Assembly: GCA_024279575.1 (NCBI GenBank)
Contig: JAJRRJ010000169.1
Location: 1-25,426 of the forward strand
Direction of reading: 5' to 3'
Origin: Alphaproteobacteria bacterium
GTDB lineage: Bacteria > Pseudomonadota > Alphaproteobacteria > Rhizobiales > Devosiaceae
DNA length: 25,426 nucleotides
Of the stretch, positions 1 through 6,129 are shown piece by piece. The translations under genes were made by a program, and so were the position numbers. The notes under the pieces are model-generated. The model had not been told where the DNA came from. It saw only the letters and a program-made list of their open reading frames with translations, and searched no databases. Numbering within the stretch: position 1 is the stretch's first letter; each line of letters opens with the position of its first letter.

Positions 1-122
1 GCTTCAACGGCGGCAGCTTCAGCGGCTACTATCTCGGCTTGTTGAACCTGCTGTTGATTATAAAAATAATACCCGCCCCCCAGCACTACGACTGCGAGAA
101 TAATCCATATCCAGTTTTTCAT
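1..122 (-). CDS. Partial CDS, N-terminus of a membrane-anchored protein (runs off left edge)
   Basis: Reading minus from an ATG at 122 gives 40 residues with no stop before the window edge. It starts MKNWIWIILAVVVLGGGYYF, a single strongly hydrophobic segment (about residues 3-20) after a lone Lys, and continues with a Gln- then Ala/Glu-rich stretch. This is the shape of an inner-membrane anchor or uncleaved signal followed by a low-complexity linker. An AAGG lies about 11 nt before the ATG as a weak ribosome binding site. It is divergent from rpsD. I do not recognise the family, because too little is present. Confidence 0.5.
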   Translation of the reverse strand, partial: MKNWIWIILAVVVLGGGYYFYNQQQVQQAEIVAAEAAAVE

Positions 123-303
123 AATTTGCATGACCTTAAAAGTTGACGAGTGTTGTTTAGCGGTGTTTTGTTGCGGGTCTTAATAGGGCCTTACGTCTTA
201 AACTTCAAGTGATGTGAAGTGTATGAATTTAGTAAATTTGCCTAAGGTCTGCATTTGTCTGATAATATATAGTTCGCAGGGAGTGAAGAAGTGCATCCTT
301 TGC

Positions 304-332
304 TTGACTTTATAGGCAGGCGCCCATAGAAC
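304..332 (+). promoter_or_regulatory. Candidate sigma-70 promoter for rpsD
   Basis: CTTGACT (hexamer TTGACT at 304-309) is followed after a 17-nt spacer by TAGAAC at 327-332. This fits the alphaproteobacterial housekeeping pattern CTTGAC-N17-CTATAT reasonably at -35 and loosely at -10. It would give a leader of roughly 135 nt before rpsD. The rest of 123-474 holds no gene I can support. The leader could carry S4 autoregulatory structure, but I could not identify one. Confidence 0.45.
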
Positions 333-474
333 GCGCGCACCTATGAAGCGTTTTGCTTTTTAGGCGCACCCGAGGTTCCCTAATCACTGGAGCCTGTCGG
401 TTTGAACTGAACCGGTTTCAGTAAAGACAGAGGAGGGCGTGTTATCTTTTTAATCAGTGATGAAAGGATGAGCG

Positions 475-1092
475 ATGTCGAAGCGCCATACACAAAAACA
501 TAAAATTGACCGCCGTTTGGGCGAAAATATCTGGGGTCGTCCCAAGAGCCCTGTGAACGTACGCTCCTATGGGCCGGGCCAGCATGGCCAGCGCCGTAAG
601 GCAAAATTGTCGGATTACGGTTTGCAATTGCGCGCAAAACAGAAACTGAAGGGCTATTATGGCTCAATCACTGAAAAAGCTTTCCGTCGCACCTATGATG
701 AAGCTGTGCGCGTTAAGGGCGATACCAGTGAAAATCTGATTGGTTTGCTTGAGCGCCGTCTGGATGCTGTTGTTTATCGTGCCAAGTTTGTTGCAACAGT
801 TTTTGCCGCGCGCCAGTTTGTCAACCACGGTCATGTTACCGTGAATGGCAGCCGGGTGAATATCCCCTCCTATCGTCTCAAGATTGGTGATGTGGTCGAA
901 GTGCGTGAACGCTCCAAGCAAATGGGTATCATTGTTGAAGCTATCGCATTGGCTGAACGTGATGTGCCGGACTATGTGGATGTAAGCCATGAAAAACTGA
1001 CTGCGTCGCTTACGCGTATTCCGCTCCTTTCTGATGTGCCTTATCCGGTGCAGATGGAGCCAAACCTGGTGGTGGAATTTTACTCTCGCTAG
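475..1092 (+). CDS. rpsD: 30S ribosomal protein S4
   Basis: This 205-residue protein is full length for bacterial S4. It binds 16S rRNA early in 30S assembly and helps control translational accuracy. The N-terminal domain (about 1-95) begins MSKRHTQKHKIDRRLGENIW, typical of alphaproteobacterial S4. The central S4 RNA-binding domain (about 95-160) contains RRLDAVVYRAKF and FVNHGHVTVNG. The protein ends VEFYSR. The start ATG follows an AAGGATGAG ribosome binding site. As in most alphaproteobacteria, it stands outside the large ribosomal protein clusters. The last 46 bp of the gene are repeated downstream (see the repeat entry), and a strong hairpin terminator follows. Confidence 0.97.
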   Translation: MSKRHTQKHKIDRRLGENIWGRPKSPVNVRSYGPGQHGQRRKAKLSDYGLQLRAKQKLKGYYGSITEKAFRRTYDEAVRVKGDTSENLIGLLERRLDAVVYRAKFVATVFAARQFVNHGHVTVNGSRVNIPSYRLKIGDVVEVRERSKQMGIIVEAIALAERDVPDYVDVSHEKLTASLTRIPLLSDVPYPVQMEPNLVVEFYSR

Positions 1093-1222
1093 AGCTTTTC
1101 AGGACTTGGCGCACCGGGGTTTTTTCCGTTTCGCCTTGTCCAAAAACCGGGTCCCACTTTTTGGGGCTCAACCGTATGCAGATGGAGCCAAACCTGGCGG
1201 TGGAATTTTACTCTCGCTAGAG
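1049..1222 (+). repeat. Direct repeat of the rpsD 3' end flanking a REP-like intergenic element
   Basis: Bases 1049-1094 (the last codons of rpsD, its TAG stop and 2 nt beyond) recur at 1177-1222 with 45 of 46 positions identical (T at 1070, C at 1198), an offset of 128 bp. The second copy would again encode QMEPNLAVEFYSR and a stop, but it has no start of its own. Between the copies (about 1095-1176) lies a sequence with interrupted inverted symmetry (ACCGGGGTTTTTT near 1112-1124 against AAAAACCGGGT near 1142-1152). It resembles the CCGTTTCGCC...AAAAACCGG...CCCACTTTTT intergenic repeats I recall from Rhizobiales genomes. Confidence 0.8.
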
Positions 1223-1240
1223 TTTATAAATTTGAATATG

Positions 1241-1273
1241 AAAAAGGCCGCTCGTTTGAGCGGCCTTTTTTAT
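1241..1273 (+). terminator. Rho-independent terminator after rpsD, possibly bidirectional
   Basis: A perfect 13-bp stem (AAAAAGGCCGCTC / GAGCGGCCTTTTT) with a 4-nt GTTT loop ends in a T-run. The A-run on the left makes it usable from the minus strand as well, so it can also terminate the convergent bacA transcript that ends at 1277. Confidence 0.9.
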
Positions 1274-1276
1274 TGA

Positions 1277-2542
1277 TTATTCAGCGCCGCCGGTTCCTGA
1301 ATTCAAAAACACCGGATGGTCCAGATCGTAGGCGATGTCGGCCTCGTAGGGCACGCTTGATTCAAACAGACGCAGGCGTTTGTAGACCGAGATCAGGTCG
1401 ATAATGATCGTCCATGAATTGGCCAGAAACTTGAATGATTCCTCCACCTGATTAAATGCGTTTGAAATCTGTTGGAACAGACCAAGGGTCAGTGCACCGG
1501 TCAGAATTGAGGGGGCCATGGCAACAAGGGGAATAAAATTGGTTGCCTGAAGGTAGGAATACCGGGCGATGTTGAAGTAAAGGTAGTGCCGATAGAGCCG
1601 AAAATAGTTTTTTTGCACATTGCCGAACAGCTCCTGAACGGACACCGGCTGGGCGCGCGTTCCAGCGTCTTCGCCATATACCAGTTCTTTGCGAAAAGCG
1701 GCTTCTACCTTCTGGTTTTCAAATTCAAGGCCGGGGAGTTTTATGCCTACAGATGCAAGAAGAACCGTGCCAAAAATTGCAGACATCAGGGCAATCCACA
1801 CCAGCGATCCGTTAACTGGTCCTATGAGGGGTAATTCGGTGATGTTGGTGGAAAGCTCGAACAACAGGGGCAGGAATACAATCAGTGTCATGAGGGAGGC
1901 GACAAAGGAAACAGCCAGCCCCTCCACAATGCGGGCAAAGCGCTGGGTGTCTTCCTGAATACGCTGGGATGCGCCCTCGACCTCGCGCAGGATAGGCCAA
2001 TGTGCCATGTAAAAGGCGTTCATGGCCCGGCGCCAGCGGAACAGATAGTGAGCAATGAAAAATGCATTGAGCACCAGCACGGTGATGTTGGGCACCAGCA
2101 CATAAAGAACTGTCCACAGCTCGCCGTAAAACTCCTCAGGGGAAACGGAGTTGGCTTCCCCCAGGGCCTGTTGAATCATGTTGAAGAAGGTGCCGTACCA
2201 GTCGTTGAGCCAGGCCCCGATCTGCACGCTGAAATAGACGATTTGCAAAATGGTAACCGAGCCAACAACCGACCACCAGAACCAGGGTGTTTTTTTGACA
2301 AAATACCAGGGAACGCAAAACAGATAGCCCGTCATTATCACATATTGATAAAGCCAGACTTTTTCAGCACTGAAAAACGGGTCGGGGTCAGCTTCGGTGG
2401 GGGCGATGCCGATTAAATCACCAATGGACAAAAACGTGCCCATGTGCGGGCCGGCAATAAACCAAAGGAACATAGCAACAGCGACCCAAAGTATGGCGGC
2501 AGGAAAAAATATACGCGGGCTGGGAAAAAATGAACGAAACAA
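1277..2542 (-). CDS. bacA: SbmA/BacA-family peptide transporter
   Basis: This 421-residue multi-spanning inner-membrane protein is close to the usual length of SbmA/BacA (about 400-420). Members import proline-rich and other antimicrobial peptides, driven by proton motive force. In rhizobia and Brucella, BacA is needed for chronic infection and affects very-long-chain fatty acid content of lipid A. The N-terminus, FRSFFPSPRIFF, is highly characteristic. Several hydrophobic helices follow, then the conserved region around YRHYLYFNIARYSYLQATNF and FNQVEESFKFLANSW. The start is TTG (2540-2542), preceded by AGGAG at 8 nt. No in-frame ATG matches the family N-terminus. The ribosome binding site lies in an inverted repeat (next entry). 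The BacA rather than generic SbmA-like label is by resemblance only. Confidence 0.88.
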   Translation of the reverse strand: MFRSFFPSPRIFFPAAILWVAVAMFLWFIAGPHMGTFLSIGDLIGIAPTEADPDPFFSAEKVWLYQYVIMTGYLFCVPWYFVKKTPWFWWSVVGSVTILQIVYFSVQIGAWLNDWYGTFFNMIQQALGEANSVSPEEFYGELWTVLYVLVPNITVLVLNAFFIAHYLFRWRRAMNAFYMAHWPILREVEGASQRIQEDTQRFARIVEGLAVSFVASLMTLIVFLPLLFELSTNITELPLIGPVNGSLVWIALMSAIFGTVLLASVGIKLPGLEFENQKVEAAFRKELVYGEDAGTRAQPVSVQELFGNVQKNYFRLYRHYLYFNIARYSYLQATNFIPLVAMAPSILTGALTLGLFQQISNAFNQVEESFKFLANSWTIIIDLISVYKRLRLFESSVPYEADIAYDLDHPVFLNSGTGGAE

Positions 2543-2546
2543 ACTG

Positions 2547-2571
2547 GTTCTCCTAGAATAATTTGGAGAAC
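2547..2571 (-). promoter_or_regulatory. Inverted repeat covering the bacA ribosome binding site
   Basis: On the minus strand GTTCTCC, an 11-nt spacer and GGAGAAC form a perfect 7-bp inverted repeat. The second arm contains the GGAG Shine-Dalgarno sequence of bacA, just before its TTG start. In mRNA the stem would hide the ribosome binding site, so translational control is possible. As DNA it could instead be a regulator-binding site. The symmetry is seen; the function is inferred. Confidence 0.5.
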
Positions 2572-2783
2572 ACTAACGAACTGAACGTAGCTAATGCAAC
2601 CAAGGGATTGACAATTTGCCTTTGTTTGTCGTTTTCTGATTGAGAAAGTGAATGTATTCAGTTGGTTAGTGGTGTTAGATCGCAAAATTTTGAATGGAAA
2701 AGATAGGGATTCTTAGCTTTTCAGATTTTTGTCGAGCGTTTTTTTGAGGCAGCAAATGATTCCATTATCCTATTGAGGCAAAG

Positions 2784-4043
2784 TCAGTCGGATTCATATT
2801 CTTCTCCCACGCCGAAAAGCTTGCCTTTTTCAGCGATTAAAACAGCGGTGAGTGCGGCAAGGCCGAGGAAAAAATATCCGGCTGCAATCGGGGTTGTTGT
2901 GCCATCAAAGAGCTGTCCAATAATCAGGCCGATTGCGGCGCCGCCGATGGTTTGGAAAAAACCAAAAACCGCAGAGGCAGTGCCTGCGACCTTTCCCAAC
3001 GGCTCCATAGCCAGGCTGTTCATGTTGGAGGAAGTCCAGCCAAACATAAACATGGCGGTGGAAAGCAGGGTGAAAAACAACCAGAGAGGTATGGGGCCGA
3101 ACATTGAAATCATCCACCATAAAGCTGAGACGGAGGTGAAGATTATCAGGGCCAGATGAGAAATTCGACGCATGCCAAAATGTTTGACAACGCGTGAATT
3201 GAGGTAGGCGGACAGGGCCATGATTCCGGCCATAAGTGCAAAGGCGGCAGGGAACCATACCCCAAGACCATAAATGTCCACATATATTTGTTGAGAGGAA
3301 TTGATGAAACCGAACAGTGCGCCAAAAAGGAACATTGTTGTTGCGGAATAGGCAACGGAAACGCGATTGGTGAGAACAAGTTTGAACCCGCCGATGATAG
3401 CTTTGGGGGACAGGGGGCGGCGGTTTTCTTCGTCCAGGGTTTCAGGCAGGCGATAAAAAGTCCAGGTGGCAACGATCAATGCTGTTACGCCCATAAAAAT
3501 GAAAATTGTCCACCATGATCCGGTGAACAGCAAAATCTGACCCATTGCAGGTGCAATAACCGGAATGATCATAAAGACCATAAAGACCAGCGACATGACC
3601 TCAGCCATGGCGCGCCCGGAAAAACGATCGCGCACGATGGATTGGGCAATAACTCGGGTGCCCGCAGCGCCCATGCCCTGCACGACGCGCAATATTAGAA
3701 GGGTTGTGAAATTTGGGGAAAAAATAGCGGCGATAGCGGCAATAATGTAAATGATCAACCCGATCAGCAACGGAGGGCGACGGCCAAACCTGTCTGAAAG
3801 GGGGCCATAAATAATTTGAGTGAAGCCAAAGCCAAGCAGATAGGCGGACAAAACAAACTGACGGTCATTTTCGTTAATGATGTTCAGTGCCTCGCCCATG
3901 TGGGGCAGGGCCGGCAGCATGATATCAATTGCCAGCGCATTCACGCTCATCAAAGCGGCGATCAATGCGATAAATTCCATACGCGAAGGCTGTCGTACTG
4001 GAGGTGCTGGTAAGGCTGGAGTTGGCATAGATGGCGTTGGCAT
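2784..4043 (-). CDS. Bcr/CflA-family multidrug efflux MFS transporter
   Basis: This 12-helix major facilitator protein belongs to the Bcr/CflA drug:proton antiporter subfamily, which exports compounds such as bicyclomycin, sulfonamides or chloramphenicol. Seen: the first helix ends NALAIDIMLPALPHMGEAL, a classic motif of this subfamily; GPLSDRFGRRPPLL is the MFS loop 2-3 motif; VVQGMGAAGTRVIAQSIVRD is the helix 4-5 region. I chose ATG 4043, giving 419 residues. The open frame extends to 4151, but that would place the start within the run-out of the upstream terminator, and the extra residues are Cys-rich and unlike the family. A later start at the Met of MEFIALIAALMS is also possible. It is expressed separately from ytoQ. 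The substrate is unknown. Confidence 0.9.
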   Translation of the reverse strand: MPTPSMPTPALPAPPVRQPSRMEFIALIAALMSVNALAIDIMLPALPHMGEALNIINENDRQFVLSAYLLGFGFTQIIYGPLSDRFGRRPPLLIGLIIYIIAAIAAIFSPNFTTLLILRVVQGMGAAGTRVIAQSIVRDRFSGRAMAEVMSLVFMVFMIIPVIAPAMGQILLFTGSWWTIFIFMGVTALIVATWTFYRLPETLDEENRRPLSPKAIIGGFKLVLTNRVSVAYSATTMFLFGALFGFINSSQQIYVDIYGLGVWFPAAFALMAGIMALSAYLNSRVVKHFGMRRISHLALIIFTSVSALWWMISMFGPIPLWLFFTLLSTAMFMFGWTSSNMNSLAMEPLGKVAGTASAVFGFFQTIGGAAIGLIIGQLFDGTTTPIAAGYFFLGLAALTAVLIAEKGKLFGVGEEYESD

Positions 4044-4156
4044 GGGTGGCGCTTTAGAGTGAAATGCAATTTTGGATGATCCAGCGGGCAAAAAACAACC
4101 AAGCTGGCAGTTAGTTACCTGAGCATGACAACAGATTGCCTCATTTGGCAAGAGAC

Positions 4157-4193
4157 AAAACCCCCCCTGAGAAAATGATTTTTCTCAGGGGGG
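4157..4193 (-). terminator. Rho-independent terminator downstream of the ytoQ-like gene
   Basis: A perfect 14-bp stem (CCCCCCTGAGAAAA / TTTTCTCAGGGGGG, 4162-4193) with a TGAT loop is followed on the minus strand by TTTTG. It lies between the stop of the YtoQ-like gene at 4230 and the MFS gene, and separates their transcripts. Confidence 0.88.
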
Positions 4194-4229
4194 TAATGCG
4201 TGAATTTGAAGGGTGATAAACGTATTCGG

Positions 4230-4688
4230 CTAAAGCCGTCCCTCAATCACATAAGAGAGTATATCAACCACTTCTTGCGGCGTCTGAGTGACGGCCAGTG
4301 CGGCGGCATCCACTTCCTTTAGCGGGTGTTGATGCTCGTCCTGATGCATCACGATCAGTGGAATATTGAGGGCGCTGGCAACGCCGGCGTCGAACGCTGC
4401 GTTCCATTGTTTATATTTTTCGCCAAAGCGCACCACAACAATGTCGGCTTCACCGATAAGGGTGCGGGTACGGATGGCGTTGATTTTTGCGCCCTTGTGA
4501 TCGTGCCAGAACTTGCTTGGTTCTGCCCCCAGAATTTTTACGCCGCAATCATCTGATGCACCGTGGTCGGTTACAGGGGAGGTGAAAAGTACAGGCAGAC
4601 CTGCCGCTTTTGCGCCGCTTTCAACCTGGGTTCGCCAATCCGTATGGATTTCGCCAGAAAGATAAACGGTCCATATGCGCTGTGTCAT
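4230..4688 (-). CDS. YtoQ family protein
   Basis: This 152-residue soluble protein matches the YtoQ family, whose function is not established. Seen: an N-terminal beta-strand region VYLSGEIHTDWR, a central TSPVTDHGASDDCG, the block KFWHDHKGAKINAIRTRTLI, and then an ADIVVVRFGEKYKQWNAAFDAG segment. The last is reminiscent of the nucleoside 2-deoxyribosyltransferase-like fold, in which short Asp/Glu-containing segments line a nucleotide pocket. ATG 4688 has AAGGCG 9 nt upstream. The gene starts 11 bp after the grxD stop, so the two are probably co-transcribed. No enzymatic role is claimed. Confidence 0.85.
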   Translation of the reverse strand: MTQRIWTVYLSGEIHTDWRTQVESGAKAAGLPVLFTSPVTDHGASDDCGVKILGAEPSKFWHDHKGAKINAIRTRTLIGEADIVVVRFGEKYKQWNAAFDAGVASALNIPLIVMHQDEHQHPLKEVDAAALAVTQTPQEVVDILSYVIEGRL

Positions 4689-4699
4689 TTGGTGGCGCC

Positions 4700-5035
4700 T
4701 TACGCTGGGGAGTTTACGGCAATGCCGTTTTTGCTCAGCAGTTCCTGCAGCTCACCCGCCTGAAACATTTCGCGGATAATATCAGCGCCGCCAACAAATT
4801 CGCCCTTAATATAAAGCTGAGGGATGGTAGGCCAATCGGCATAATCCTTGATGCCCTGACGCAATTCCTCATTTTCCAGAACATTGGCGCTGGCAAATTC
4901 CAGATCAAGATATTTCAGCATTTGTACAACCTGGCCAGAAAATCCGCACTGTGGAAAATCCGGGGTGCCTTTCATAAACAGCATCACAGGGTTGGATTTA
5001 ACCTGGGCGTCGATGGTGGCTTTGATATCAGTCAT
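4700..5035 (-). CDS. grxD: Monothiol glutaredoxin (CGFS type), Grx4/GrxD
   Basis: This 111-residue protein has the full CGFS glutaredoxin domain: FMKGTPDFPQCGFSGQ carries the single active-site Cys, WPTIPQLYIKGEFVGGADI is the TIPQ/glutathione-binding strand, and GGADI is the C-terminal glutathione contact. CGFS glutaredoxins bind a bridging [2Fe-2S] cluster with glutathione and deliver it in Fe-S assembly, commonly with a BolA partner. bolA is nearby on the same strand (5887-6111). The start is ATG 5035 after AAGGAAG. The open frame extends further upstream, but that part belongs to the overlapping small ORF region and is not family-like. Confidence 0.96.
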   Translation of the reverse strand: MTDIKATIDAQVKSNPVMLFMKGTPDFPQCGFSGQVVQMLKYLDLEFASANVLENEELRQGIKDYADWPTIPQLYIKGEFVGGADIIREMFQAGELQELLSKNGIAVNSPA

Positions 5036-5174
5036 TTTGTCTTCCTTTGGCATCCGAGGCGAAAACTCGGTGGGTAAGAGATTTGAACAGGCAGATGAGA
5101 GCATTTAATACGCGAAAATCGGCGGCAATGGCAATGATAAGAACGAATACAATTCCAATTAGCATTGTGCCCAT
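5028..5174 (-). CDS. Possible 48-residue membrane peptide overlapping the grxD start
   Basis: ATG 5174 is preceded by a good AGGAG at about 9 nt. The frame runs 48 codons to a TGA that overlaps the grxD ATG by 8 bp, the arrangement of translationally coupled genes. Residues 4-18 (MLIGIVFVLIIAIAA) form one transmembrane segment, followed by a basic, soluble tail with a single Cys. It fills the gap between the HAD gene and grxD. I do not recognise it. The second half could be open only by chance, so conservation in relatives is the real test. Confidence 0.42.
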   Translation of the reverse strand: MGTMLIGIVFVLIIAIAADFRVLNALICLFKSLTHRVFASDAKGRQND

Positions 5175-5245
5175 AAATCCAACTCCTGATTTTAGCAATA
5201 GATAGTGAGTGAAAGGGGAGTTGTCGAGGGGTGAATTAGTGTTTG

Positions 5246-5878
5246 CTAATGTTGTTTCAGGCGTGAGGCAACCCAGGGGTTGGTTGTAAAATCTTCTGTC
5301 TCATCAAACAGAATAGCTTCCCAGCCATGGGCGTTGGCAGCATCAATATTTTTTTGCCCGTCATCGAAAAAAAGAGGGGGCTGATTTTGTGGTCCCAGTT
5401 GTGCATCTACCGCCTGAAAATAGGCGCGATCGGGTTTGGCTTCGCCCATGCGGGCGGCATAAAACATATCCTTGAAAATATGGGAAAAGCCAACAGTGCT
5501 CCAAAGGTGAAAGGCGCGAATATGCTCCTGATTGGTGGCCAGATAGACCTCAACATCGCCGGATCTGGACAGGCGCTTAATGGCATCAATCAATTGCAGA
5601 TTGAGTTGATTGTCGTGCTTTAGCCAGTAAGCGAGGAAGGTGAGGGGCGAATCTTTGTAACCAATGGTTGGCAGGAAGTCCCCCAGCTCTGTCAGAAGGG
5701 ACGTTTTGCCGCGCACAATAGAGGAAAAGCGTTGTTTAAAAAACGTCTGCCAATCGTCGCGTCCGATTCCCAAATCATCCTTCATATACTGATCCCAGCG
5801 CCGCGCCCGGTTTGGGTCGGGATGGAACATGGAATGAATAAGCACCCCGTCAATATCAAACAGAATAGCGCGGGGCAT
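5246..5878 (-). CDS. HAD-superfamily hydrolase
   Basis: This 210-residue protein has the four HAD motifs in order: LFDIDGVLIHS (motif I, nucleophile Asp8 and acid Asp10), YLATNQEH (motif II Thr), GEAKPDRAYF (motif III Lys) and LFFDDGQKNIDAA (motif IV Asp pair). A helical cap lies between motifs I and II (about residues 20-100). Such proteins are small-molecule phosphatases, often of sugar phosphates or nucleotides. The substrate cannot be read from sequence. It begins 8 bp after the bolA stop and so is probably the distal gene of the purL-bolA transcript. Confidence 0.9.
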   Translation of the reverse strand: MPRAILFDIDGVLIHSMFHPDPNRARRWDQYMKDDLGIGRDDWQTFFKQRFSSIVRGKTSLLTELGDFLPTIGYKDSPLTFLAYWLKHDNQLNLQLIDAIKRLSRSGDVEVYLATNQEHIRAFHLWSTVGFSHIFKDMFYAARMGEAKPDRAYFQAVDAQLGPQNQPPLFFDDGQKNIDAANAHGWEAILFDETEDFTTNPWVASRLKQH

Positions 5879-5886
5879 TGCCAGGT

Positions 5887-6111
5887 TTATTCCGGTGCGC
5901 TGGTTTGCAGAGCAAGGGCGTGCAGTGCACCACTGTCCAGAACGGATTTTAGTGCAGCGTTGACCATTTGGTGTTGTTTAACGCGTGACTGGCCTGCAAA
6001 AGACGCTGCAATTACCCGGGCGGTAAAAAGGTGTCCATCATCGGTTTGAACAAGGACATCAGCATCGGGAATGGCGTCTTGAATCAGGCGTTCGATTTCT
6101 GAGGTGTCCAT
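5887..6111 (-). CDS. bolA: BolA family protein
   Basis: At 74 residues it is a compact BolA domain. The C-terminal half SRVKQHQMVNAALKSVL followed by GALHALALQTSAPE is the family signature and includes the conserved His. The variable loop is short and lacks a Cys, as in the BolA3-like group. BolA proteins form [2Fe-2S]-bridged heterodimers with CGFS glutaredoxins, and grxD lies under 1 kb downstream on the same strand. It sits 18 bp after the purL stop and is probably co-transcribed with it. A role in iron-sulfur maturation is more likely here than the morphology-regulator role of E. coli BolA. Confidence 0.92.
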   Translation of the reverse strand: MDTSEIERLIQDAIPDADVLVQTDDGHLFTARVIAASFAGQSRVKQHQMVNAALKSVLDSGALHALALQTSAPE

Positions 6112-6129
6112 TGGTTTATCCTTTGAATT

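Noticed and set aside
2744..2783. Repeated TTGAGGCA near the end of the MFS gene as a possible terminator or repeat element
   Set aside because: Two short direct copies only, with no stem and no array.
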